Assembly: GCA_012518475.1 (NCBI GenBank) | Contig: JAAYSB010000138.1 | Coordinates: 1 to 11,521 of the forward strand | Reading direction: 5' to 3' | Length of the DNA: 11,521 bases | Origin: Intrasporangiaceae bacterium | Lineage (GTDB): Bacteria; Actinomycetota; Actinomycetes; Actinomycetales; Dermatophilaceae | Shown: in pieces, positions 6,305 through 11,521 of the stretch | How positions within the stretch are numbered: position 1 is the stretch's first letter | Layout of the letters: every line of letters starts with the position of its first letter | Position numbers and translations under genes: made by a program | The notes under the pieces: generated by a model | Seen by the model: only the letters and a program-made list of their open reading frames with translations | Database searches by the model: none | What the model was told of the DNA's origin: nothing

Positions 6305-7323
6305 TGGCGGGGCGCTCCCGCCCGGTCCGGGCGCGTCCGCCGGTCGACGTCCCGGCGCTGGCCGAGGCGGTGCGGTCCGGGGACCGGGGATCGATCGCGC
6401 GGGCGATCACCCTCGTCGAGTCGACGCGGGCTGAGCACCGAGAGGCGGCGAGTGAGCTGCTCGGCCTGCTTCGTGCATACACCGGGTCGGCGATCCGGGT
6501 GGGCATCAGCGGGGTGCCGGGGGCCGGCAAGTCGACCTTCATCAACGCCCTCGGGTCGCGGCTCGTCGACGCGGGGGAGCAGGTCGGCGTCGTCGCAGTC
6601 GACCCGAGCTCGCGGCGCACCGGAGGATCGATCCTCGGGGACCGCACCCGGATGTCCGACCTCAGCAACCGAGACGGCGCCTTCGTGCGGCCGTCTCCTT
6701 CGGGCCGGCACCTCGGCGGTGTCGCCCGCGCCACCCGGGAGTCGATGCTCGTGCTCGAGGCCGCCGGGTTCGGGGTCATCATCGTCGAGACCGTCGGCGT
6801 CGGTCAGAACGAGATCGCGGTCTCCGAGATGGTCGACACCTTCCTGCTGCTGACCCTGGCCCGGTCCGGCGACCAGCTCCAGGGCATCAAGCGCGGCATC
6901 CTCGAGCTCGCCGACGTCATCAGCGTGAACAAGGCCGACGGCGACGGCGCCGGTCCGGCGCGAGTCGCGGCCAAGGACCTCTCCAGCGCGCTGCGGCTCG
7001 TCATCCCGCACGGCCGTCGGCCACCGGTGCTCACCTGCTCGGCGCTGACCGGCGACGGTCTCGACGAGGTGTGGCAGGCCGTCCTCGACCACCGGGCGTG
7101 GCTCGAGAAGCAGGGCTCGCTCTCGGCCCGTCGCGCCCAGCAGCAGCAGGACTGGATGTGGGCGATGATCGACGCCCATCTCTCCGACGTGGTCCGAGAG
7201 TCCCCGGCCGTGCGCGCTATCCGCGCCGAGACCGAGGCAGCAGTTCGGGCCGGCACCCTCAGCGCCGTGGACGGCAGCACCCGGATCCTCGACGCGCTCA
7301 TCGAGGACCTCCGCTCTCGCTGA
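6304..7323 (+). CDS. meaB: Methylmalonyl-CoA mutase-associated GTPase chaperone (ArgK/MeaB family)
   Basis: A 339-residue SIMIBI-class P-loop GTPase that binds methylmalonyl-CoA mutase, gates cofactor loading and protects it from inactivation. Visible motifs: Walker A GVPGAGKS at residues 70-77, the DPSSRRTGGSILGDRTRM segment (100-117), the VETVGVGQNE switch region (161-170, which includes the Walker-B-like glutamate), and the guanine-specificity motif NKAD at 209-212. The family C-terminal dimerisation tail is present. The ATG at 6304 overlaps the mutB stop by one base. Only a weak AGGA (6295-6298) precedes it, so translation is probably coupled to mutB. Older databases call this family ArgK or LAO/AO transport kinase, but the position behind mutAB makes the mutase role clear. 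The last 11 bases, including the stop codon, are part of a tandemly duplicated 46-bp unit. Confidence 0.95.
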   Translation: MAGRSRPVRARPPVDVPALAEAVRSGDRGSIARAITLVESTRAEHREAASELLGLLRAYTGSAIRVGISGVPGAGKSTFINALGSRLVDAGEQVGVVAVDPSSRRTGGSILGDRTRMSDLSNRDGAFVRPSPSGRHLGGVARATRESMLVLEAAGFGVIIVETVGVGQNEIAVSEMVDTFLLLTLARSGDQLQGIKRGILELADVISVNKADGDGAGPARVAAKDLSSALRLVIPHGRRPPVLTCSALTGDGLDEVWQAVLDHRAWLEKQGSLSARRAQQQQDWMWAMIDAHLSDVVRESPAVRAIRAETEAAVRAGTLSAVDGSTRILDALIEDLRSR

Positions 7324-7404
7324 CCGCCATACCTTCCAAATTGCAGCGAAACGGCGACGCTCTCGCTGACCGCCATACCTTCCACATTGCAGCGAAACGG
7401 CGAC
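7313..7404. repeat. Two head-to-tail 46-bp direct repeats overlapping the meaB stop
   Basis: Unit 1 is 7313-7358 and unit 2 is 7359-7404. They differ at one base (CCAAATTG against CCACATTG). Each begins GCTCTCGCTGACCGCC, so the second copy repeats the last codons and stop of meaB. GCTC occurs again directly after unit 2 (7405-7408), giving a 4-bp homology at the duplication edges, as expected from replication slippage. A diverged third relative follows at about 7431-7470. Confidence 0.9.
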
Positions 7405-7432
7405 GCTCCCCGGACCGTGGGGGACCCGTGGT

Positions 7433-7467
7433 CGCCGCCATTTCTTCCCAATTGGGAGGAAACGGCG
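7433..7467. repeat. Palindromic intergenic element; likely meaB/amidohydrolase terminator
   Basis: The core TTTCTTCCC (7441-7449) pairs with GGGAGGAAA (7454-7462) around AATT, with one T-G wobble. It is flanked by CGCCG (7433-7437) and CGGCG (7463-7467), with a 3-base bulge on the left. The sequence is related to both 46-bp units (shared CGCC-AT, TTCC-AATTG and GAAACGGCGA), so the three look like one repeat family. It lies between convergent genes, where a bidirectional terminator is expected. Confidence 0.6.
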
Positions 7468-7487
7468 AAGCCGCGGGCCTCCTTGGC

Positions 7488-7519
7488 GGGGCGGGGCGGG
7501 GCGGGGCCGGGGGGAGGGG
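7488..7519 (+). other. G-rich tract with G-quadruplex potential
   Basis: GGGG runs at 7488-7491, 7493-7496, 7498-7501 and 7503-7506 are separated by single C bases. GGGGGG (7509-7514) and GGGG (7516-7519) follow. This meets the usual G4 pattern with one-base loops. It ends 4 bp from the amidohydrolase stop, so a plus-strand transcript reading out of meaB would carry the G-runs. Folding is inferred, not shown. Confidence 0.6.
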
Positions 7520-7523
7520 CGAG

Positions 7524-8732
7524 TCAGTCGCCGGGTTTGACCTGGCCGGCGAAGACGACGCCGGTGAAGAGCTCGACCGCGTAGGTCAGGGCCTCCTCGT
7601 CGACGATGAGATCGCCCTGGTGCAGGTCGAAGGTGCGTCCACCCGGGGTGCGGGTGCCGAGGCGGGCCATCGCGCCGGGGACGCGGCCGAGGAACCAGGA
7701 GAAGTCCTCGCCGCCGAGGGACTGCGACGTCGGGACGGCAGCCATCCCCATCGCGCTGGTCGCGCTGGTGAGCACGTCGATGGCGGCACCGACATTGACC
7801 ACCGGGGGCACTCCACGATCACGCATGAGACGGGCGGAGACGCCGTAGGGGGCGACGACGCCCTGGACGATCTCCTGGAGGAGCGGAGCGACGGTCTGCC
7901 AGGCATCGGCGTCGAGCATGCGGAGGGTGCCCGTCGCATACCCGCTCGACGGGATGACGTTGGCGGCCTTCCCTGCGTGAACCTCGCCCCAGACCAGGGC
8001 GGCGCCGGCGCGCGGGTCGAGACGGCGGGAGAGCGCGGCGGGCACCTCGGTCACGAGCTTGGCGAGGGCGAAGGTGAGATCCTCGGTCAGGTGGGGACGC
8101 GAGGTGTGCCCACCCTTGCCGGTCAGCTCGACCCGCACCTGGTCGCACGCGGCGGTGAGGGGGCCTACCCGCAGCCCGACCTGACCGATGTCGAGGCTCG
8201 GGTCGCAGTGCACCGCGAAGACCGAGTCGACCCCTTCGAGGGCGTGGGCCTCGATCAGCCGGTGGGCACCACCGGGGATGACCTCCTCGGCGGGCTGGAA
8301 CAGCAGGCGCACGCCGATGCCGCGCTCGCGGAGGTCGTCCTCGAGCTCTTGGAGGACGAGGCCGGCACCGAGGACGGCCGCCGTGTGCACATCGTGTCCG
8401 CAGGCGTGGCAGACGTCGGGAACGGTGGAGGCCCAGTCCAGTCCGGTGCGCTCTCGCACGGGGAGGGCATCCATGTCGGCGCGTAGACCCACCCGGTATG
8501 CGGGCTGCTCGGCCCCCAGGTCGGCAATGGCTCCGGTCATGCCGGGGACGGGGCGCCACGAGATCCCGGCAGCGCTGAGCCGGTCGGTCACCACTGCGGT
8601 GGTCCGGATCTCCTGGAAGGCGAGCTCGGGGTGGGCATGCAGGTCCCGTCGGATGCTGCGGAGCTCGGGGAGGAACGAGGAGATCGCCGCTGGCAGGCCC
8701 GCGGGCAGGTCAGCAGGGAGTGCGTCGGTCAT
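7524..8732 (-). CDS. M20 family (M20D-type) amidohydrolase / metallopeptidase
   Basis: A 402-residue two-metal hydrolase of the HipO/AmaB/IAA-amino-acid hydrolase type, cleaving an amide bond such as an N-acyl amino acid. The motifs in order are HAHPEL (residues 32-37), GLRADMDALP (82-91), CHACGHDVHT (108-117, metal ligands Cys111 and His113), FQPAEE (145-150, ligand/base glutamates) and AVHCDP with His175. The lid-dimerisation domain lies roughly at 190-305. SLGGEDF (338-344) and a late ligand His371 in FDLHQGD follow. All expected metal ligands are present, so it should be active. There is no signal peptide, so it is cytoplasmic. The ATG at 8732 is 9 bases after TACCAT on the minus strand. 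It converges on meaB and diverges from the BMP lipoprotein gene. From memory, such amidohydrolases often sit near nucleoside salvage and transport genes in actinobacteria. The substrate cannot be predicted. Confidence 0.92.
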   Translation of the reverse strand: MTDALPADLPAGLPAAISSFLPELRSIRRDLHAHPELAFQEIRTTAVVTDRLSAAGISWRPVPGMTGAIADLGAEQPAYRVGLRADMDALPVRERTGLDWASTVPDVCHACGHDVHTAAVLGAGLVLQELEDDLRERGIGVRLLFQPAEEVIPGGAHRLIEAHALEGVDSVFAVHCDPSLDIGQVGLRVGPLTAACDQVRVELTGKGGHTSRPHLTEDLTFALAKLVTEVPAALSRRLDPRAGAALVWGEVHAGKAANVIPSSGYATGTLRMLDADAWQTVAPLLQEIVQGVVAPYGVSARLMRDRGVPPVVNVGAAIDVLTSATSAMGMAAVPTSQSLGGEDFSWFLGRVPGAMARLGTRTPGGRTFDLHQGDLIVDEEALTYAVELFTGVVFAGQVKPGD

Positions 8733-8741
8733 GTCCCGTCC

Positions 8742-8747
8742 ATGGTA
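8742..8747 (-). promoter_or_regulatory. TANNNT -10 candidate for the amidohydrolase
   Basis: TACCAT on the minus strand is 9 bases from the ATG at 8732, close to the leaderless geometry seen for three other genes in the window. The intervening GGACGGGAC is purine-rich and could be a weak ribosome site if transcription starts earlier. Confidence 0.35.
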
Positions 8748-8850
8748 GCGCTCCGGTCCGTCGCCGCGACGCTGCCGGTCCGCCCCGGCGGAGAGGGGGA
8801 AAGTCGCACTTCAGTAACGAATCACCCGGAATCGCTCCAACGGGGCCGCG

Positions 8851-8903
8851 GGATGACATTCGGCGGTTATTGTCGCGTCAGCGGATGACTCTTCTGGTCA
8901 TCC
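8851..8903 (+). promoter_or_regulatory. Three GGATGAC heptamers around the BMP promoter (possible operator)
   Basis: GGATGAC occurs at 8851-8857 and 8883-8889, exactly 32 bp apart (about three helical turns), and inverted as GTCATCC at 8897-8903. The last two form a perfect 7-bp inverted repeat with a 7-base spacer and could alternatively be a hairpin at the 5' end of the leader. This resembles a regulator-binding site; no regulator gene is in view. Confidence 0.4.
8868..8873 (+). promoter_or_regulatory. Candidate -10 for the BMP lipoprotein gene
   Basis: TATTGT is the best AT-rich -10-like hexamer in the divergent 8733-8964 gap. It would give a start near 8880 and an 85-base leader. No good -35 is found, which may mean an activator is needed. 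It sits between copies of the GGATGAC heptamer. Confidence 0.35.
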
Positions 8904-8952
8904 CCGCTTGCACCTAAGCACAGCCCCAGCGGTGTCCCGCCGCGAGAGGAAC

Positions 8953-8957
8953 AGGAG
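8953..8957 (+). promoter_or_regulatory. Shine-Dalgarno fixing the TTG start of the BMP lipoprotein
   Basis: AGGAG is 7 bases before the TTG at 8965. This decides the start: an in-frame ATG at 8908 has no ribosome site and would put about 19 charged residues before the signal peptide. Confidence 0.75.
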
Positions 8958-8964
8958 ATCAACC

Positions 8965-10017
8965 TTGCGCAAGCCCTTCAAGTACGCAGCCGTCTTCTCG
9001 GCCGCGGCCCTGGCTCTCAGCGCCTGTGGCGGTAGCGCCGACGACGAGACGACCGACGCCGCCACCGACGGTGGCACCGAAGCGACCAGCGACGTCAAGG
9101 TCGGGATGGCCTACGACGTGGGCGGCCGCGGAGACCAGTCGTTCAACGACGCCGCTGCTGCTGGCCTGGACCAGGCCATCGAGGAGTTCGGCATCGAGAC
9201 CACCGAGGCGACCGCCGTCGACGGTGAGCCCGAGTCCGCCCGTGAGGAGCGCCTCCAGCAGCTCGTCGACCACGGCTACACGACGATCATCGCGGTGGGC
9301 TTCGCCTACGCGCAGTCCGTCGCCAAGGTCGCTCCGGAGAACCCGGACGTCCACTTCGCCCTGATCGACTCGACCGACGCCGAGGGCGAGAACATCGCGA
9401 ACCTCACCTTCGCCGAGCACGAGGGTTCCTTCCTCGTCGGTGCCGCCGCGGCGCTGAAGAGCAAGACCGGTCACATCGGCTACGTCGGTGGCGTCCAGGT
9501 TCCCCTCATCCAGAAGTTCGAGGCCGGCTACGTCGCGGGTGCCAAGGAGATCAACCCCGACATCCAGATCGACAGCACCTACCTCACCCAGCCGCCGGAC
9601 TTCTCGGGCTTCGGTGACCCGGCCAAGGGCAAGACCGCGGCCGAGGGCTTCTACCAGAGCGGCGCGGACGTCGTCTACCACGCGGCCGGTGGTTCCGGTG
9701 GTGGCGTATTCACCGCCGCCCAGGAGGCCAACAAGATGGCCATCGGTGTCGACTCCGACCAGGCGCTGACGGCCGCTGAGGACGTCCGCGACGTCATCAT
9801 CACCTCCATGATCAAGAAGCTCGACGTCGCCGTGTACGAGTTCCTCAAGCGTGAGGTCGACGGTGCGTTCGAGGGTGGCGCCCTGGAGTTCAACCTCGCT
9901 GAGGGTGGCGTCGACTACTCCACCACCGGTGGCAAGGTCGATGACATCAAGGACCAGCTCGACGAGCTCAAGCAGAAGATCATCGACGGCGAGATCGAGG
10001 TCCCCACGGCCCCGTGA
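8965..10017 (+). CDS. BMP family ABC transporter substrate-binding lipoprotein (nucleoside-type)
   Basis: A 350-residue extracytoplasmic binding protein of the Bmp/PnrA (Med) family, which captures purine or other nucleosides for an ABC importer. With the TTG start at 8965 the N terminus is a classical lipoprotein signal: positively charged MRKPFK, a hydrophobic stretch, then the lipobox LSAC with the lipidated Cys21. A Thr/Asp/Gly-rich linker of about 20 residues follows. The family core then begins: AYDVGGRGDQSFND (49-62), GYTTIIAVGFAYA, HFALID, LTFAEHEGSFLVGAAAAL, GHIGYVGG, a GADVVYHAAGGSGGGVF segment, and IGVDSDQ. It would be anchored on the outer face of the cytoplasmic membrane. The ABC ATPase follows after a gap with two strong hairpins, a layout often seen when the binding protein is made in excess. 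Nucleoside specificity is family inference; other BMP ligands are possible. Confidence 0.93.
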   Translation: MRKPFKYAAVFSAAALALSACGGSADDETTDAATDGGTEATSDVKVGMAYDVGGRGDQSFNDAAAAGLDQAIEEFGIETTEATAVDGEPESAREERLQQLVDHGYTTIIAVGFAYAQSVAKVAPENPDVHFALIDSTDAEGENIANLTFAEHEGSFLVGAAAALKSKTGHIGYVGGVQVPLIQKFEAGYVAGAKEINPDIQIDSTYLTQPPDFSGFGDPAKGKTAAEGFYQSGADVVYHAAGGSGGGVFTAAQEANKMAIGVDSDQALTAAEDVRDVIITSMIKKLDVAVYEFLKREVDGAFEGGALEFNLAEGGVDYSTTGGKVDDIKDQLDELKQKIIDGEIEVPTAP

Positions 10018-10033
10018 GCCGAGACACTGGATT

Positions 10034-10057
10034 GTCGACCTGAGAAGTCAGGTCGAC
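10034..10057 (+). terminator. Hairpin 1 after the BMP lipoprotein gene
   Basis: A perfect 10-bp stem (GTCGACCTGA, 10034-10043, with 10048-10057) and a GAAG tetraloop, starting 17 bp after the stop codon. No T-run follows. It is either a partial terminator or an mRNA 3'-end stabiliser, together with hairpin 2. Confidence 0.65.
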
Positions 10058-10068
10058 GGACCACATCC

Positions 10069-10107
10069 GATCGCCCTCCCGATGCCGTATGCGTCGGGAG
10101 GGCGATC
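10069..10107 (+). terminator. Hairpin 2 between the BMP lipoprotein and the ABC ATPase
   Basis: A 14-bp perfect stem (GATCGCCCTCCCGA, 10069-10082, with 10094-10107). It extends inward by a T-G wobble and two further pairs to 17 bp, with the 5-base loop CGTAT. It is very GC-rich and is the strongest hairpin in the window. Without a T-run it fits high-GC terminators. It probably limits read-through into the ATPase gene. Confidence 0.75.
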
Positions 10108-10161
10108 TGCATGACGCACGCTGCACCGCGTGAAATTCCCCAAACTCCAGAGCTGCCGCGA

Positions 10162-10167
10162 TAGCGT
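10162..10167 (+). promoter_or_regulatory. Possible -10 for the ABC ATPase gene
   Basis: TAGCGT lies downstream of the two hairpins, with a predicted start near 10174 and a leader of about 100 bases. There is no recognisable -35. It is the only TANNNT candidate I noted in this gap and would let the ATPase be transcribed apart from the lipoprotein gene. Confidence 0.3.
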
Positions 10168-10221
10168 GGCACAGGCGACCCGCGCCCTGCGTGACCGACG
10201 ATGGACGCGGCGCTGCTCTGG

Positions 10222-10250
10222 TCGGTGTCCACTCCCTGCATCGACACCGA
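10222..10250 (+). other. Leader hairpin just upstream of the ABC ATPase ribosome site
   Basis: TCGGTGTC (10222-10229) pairs perfectly with GACACCGA (10243-10250) around a 13-base loop, ending 10 bases before the AGAGGA ribosome site (10261-10266). It could affect translation of the ATPase gene, but an 8-bp stem may also be chance. Confidence 0.4.
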
Positions 10251-10272
10251 GGCGCCCCTGAGAGGACTGACG

Positions 10273-11521
10273 ATGACAGCAACCGCGCCGGACGTCGAGC
10301 GCGCGCTCGAGGACTCCGACTATGTGGTCGAGCTCGAAGGCATCACGAAGCGTTTCCCCGGCGTGGTGGCCAACCAGGACATCGAGTTCAAGGTCCGGCG
10401 CGGCACCGTGCACGCGCTGGTCGGCGAGAACGGCGCGGGCAAGTCGACGCTGATGAAGATCCTCTACGGCGTCCAGCGGCCTGACGAGGGGACCATCACC
10501 ATCGGCGGCAGCCCTGTCGAACTGCACAGCCCCTCCGACGCGATCGCGCAAGGGATCGGCATGGTGTTCCAGCACTTCATGCTCGCCGACAACCTCACCG
10601 TTCTCGAGAACGTCGTCCTCGGCGCTGAGAAGCTGCACGGCATCGGCTCCAGCGCACGCCAGCGCATCCGGGAGATCTCCGAGGAGTACAACCTCGACAT
10701 CGACCCTGATCTCCTCGTCGCCGAGCTCGGCGTCGGGGCCCGACAGCGGGTCGAGATCCTCAAGGTCCTCTATCGCGGCGCGAAGATCATCATCCTCGAC
10801 GAGCCGACCGCCGTCCTCGTCCCTCAGGAGGTGGACGAGCTCTTCGACAACCTGCGCGAGCTCAAGGCCGAGGGACTCACCGTCCTCTTCATCTCGCACA
10901 AGCTCGACGAGGTGCTCCGGGTGGCCGACACCATCACCGTCATCCGCCGCGGGACCACGGTCGACACCGTCAGCCCCCAGGACGTCAACGCGCGCCAGTT
11001 GGCCGAGCTCATGGTCGGATCGGAGCTGCCCACCCCGCAGACCGAGGACTCCACCGTCACCGAGACCGAGATCCTCCGGGTCGAGAACATCGTCCTCAAG
11101 GGTGCGAGCCGCAACGTGCTCGACGACGTCTCACTCGCCATTCACGCCGGTGAGGTCGTCGGCATCGCCGGTGTCGAGGGCAACGGTCAGGCCGAGCTGG
11201 TCGAAGTGATCATGGGTATGCGTGACCAGGACGCCGGTCAGATCTTCCTCGACGGGACTGAGGTGTCCCTGTGGAACACCCGGCGGCTGCGCGAGGCGGG
11301 AATCGGGTTCATCCCGGAGGACCGCCACCGTCACGGACTGCTCCTCGAGGCCCCGCTGTGGGAGAACCGCGTGCTCGGCCACCAGACCCAGAAGCCCAAC
11401 GTCAAGGGCATGCTCATCGACGCCAAGGGCGCTCGCGCGGACACCGAGCGGATCGTTGCGGAGTACGACGTGCGGACCCCCGGCATCGACGTCACCGCCG
11501 GCTCGTTGTCGGGCGGAAACC
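10273..11521 (+). CDS. BMP-type (nucleoside) ABC transporter ATP-binding protein, two ABC domains, 3' end cut off
   Basis: The frame is open from the ATG at 10273 (AGAGGA 6 bases before it) to the window end: 416 codons of a family length near 500-520. The layout is that of YufO/NupO/RbsA-like tandem ATPases. In domain 1: Walker A GENGAGKST (51-59), Q-loop Gln100 in MVFQHFML, signature region LGVGARQRVEI (152-162), Walker B IIILDEP (172-178), and H-loop His209 in ISHK. Domain 2 starts near residue 270; its Walker A position reads GVEGNGQ, lacking the GKS/T, as is normal for the second half of this family. The IPEDRHRHGL segment is also typical. The sequence ends in the second signature, LSGGN. 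The protein powers uptake of the ligand bound by the upstream lipoprotein. Two permease genes would be expected next. Signature 1 has LGVG where relatives I recall have LSVG. Confidence 0.94.
   Translation, partial: MTATAPDVERALEDSDYVVELEGITKRFPGVVANQDIEFKVRRGTVHALVGENGAGKSTLMKILYGVQRPDEGTITIGGSPVELHSPSDAIAQGIGMVFQHFMLADNLTVLENVVLGAEKLHGIGSSARQRIREISEEYNLDIDPDLLVAELGVGARQRVEILKVLYRGAKIIILDEPTAVLVPQEVDELFDNLRELKAEGLTVLFISHKLDEVLRVADTITVIRRGTTVDTVSPQDVNARQLAELMVGSELPTPQTEDSTVTETEILRVENIVLKGASRNVLDDVSLAIHAGEVVGIAGVEGNGQAELVEVIMGMRDQDAGQIFLDGTEVSLWNTRRLREAGIGFIPEDRHRHGLLLEAPLWENRVLGHQTQKPNVKGMLIDAKGARADTERIVAEYDVRTPGIDVTAGSLSGGN

Noticed and set aside
7313..7404. CRISPR-like repeat
   Set aside because: The two 46-bp units abut with no spacer, there are only two, and one overlaps coding sequence; no cas genes are present.
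7071..8486. A 471-codon plus-strand frame running from meaB through the repeats into the amidohydrolase
   Set aside because: It runs over the meaB end, the non-coding repeats and the antisense of a clear M20 gene; the product is Gly/Arg/Asp-rich and unlike any family I recognise.
8908..8964. Upstream ATG at 8908 as the start of the BMP lipoprotein
   Set aside because: It has no ribosome site and would bury the signal peptide behind 19 mostly polar or charged residues. The TTG at 8965 has AGGAG at 7 bases and gives a normal lipoprotein signal.
8880..8964. Purine riboswitch in the BMP lipoprotein leader
   Set aside because: The leader is short and I see no three-stem purine-aptamer core; only a simple 7-bp inverted repeat is visible.
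1..11521. tRNA/rRNA genes, insertion sequences, prophage or defence islands
   Set aside because: No tRNA-like cloverleaf with T-loop consensus, no transposase or integrase motifs and no abrupt composition change were noticed on reading through; small non-coding RNAs cannot be excluded by eye.

Overview
The window is a high-GC stretch read as actinobacterial, probably Micrococcales (an Intrasporangiaceae-type genome would fit, but nothing here proves the family). The reasons are the strong G/C bias at third codon positions, several promoters of the TANNNT type placed right at a start ATG (leaderless transcripts), a MutA/MutB pair very close to the propionibacterial enzyme, and terminator-like hairpins without T-runs. 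No phage, transposon, CRISPR, toxin-antitoxin or defence genes were seen. The coding content is core metabolism and transport, and I found no convincing new multi-gene system.

Layout. (1) Positions 1-783 hold the 3' part of trpS (tryptophanyl-tRNA synthetase), followed by a 2H phosphoesterase (2'-5' RNA ligase family, 832-1359). That gene converges on a small nucleotidyltransferase (1439-1909, minus) across a perfect 15-bp inverted repeat. (2) The gap 1910-2168 carries, on the minus strand, what looks like a frameshifted remnant of an OmpA-like C-terminal domain. (3) Positions 2169-7323 form a tightly packed operon mutA-mutB-meaB: both methylmalonyl-CoA mutase subunits and the G-protein chaperone that protects and loads the enzyme. 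The 4-bp and 1-bp gene overlaps suggest translational coupling. (4) Positions 7313-7520 are structured non-coding DNA: a 46-bp tandem duplication that includes the meaB stop codon, a related palindromic element, and a very G-rich tract. (5) An M20-family amidohydrolase (7524-8732, minus) is divergent from (6) a BMP-family lipoprotein (8965-10017, TTG start). Two strong hairpins follow it, then a two-domain ABC ATPase (10273 to the window end, truncated).

How the genes work together. MutAB interconverts methylmalonyl-CoA and succinyl-CoA with adenosylcobalamin, and MeaB keeps the enzyme active, so this block serves propionyl-CoA catabolism or methylmalonyl-CoA supply. The BMP lipoprotein and the ABC ATPase belong to the PnrA/YufNOPQ (NupNOPQ) type of nucleoside importer. 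The two permeases would be expected just beyond the right edge. The amidohydrolase next door has no assigned substrate; a link to nucleoside or amide salvage is context inference only.

The most worthwhile oddities are the OmpA remnant at 1941-2126, the repeat/palindrome/G-tract cluster at 7313-7520, the repeated GGATGAC heptamer before the BMP gene, and the tandem hairpins at 10034-10107.
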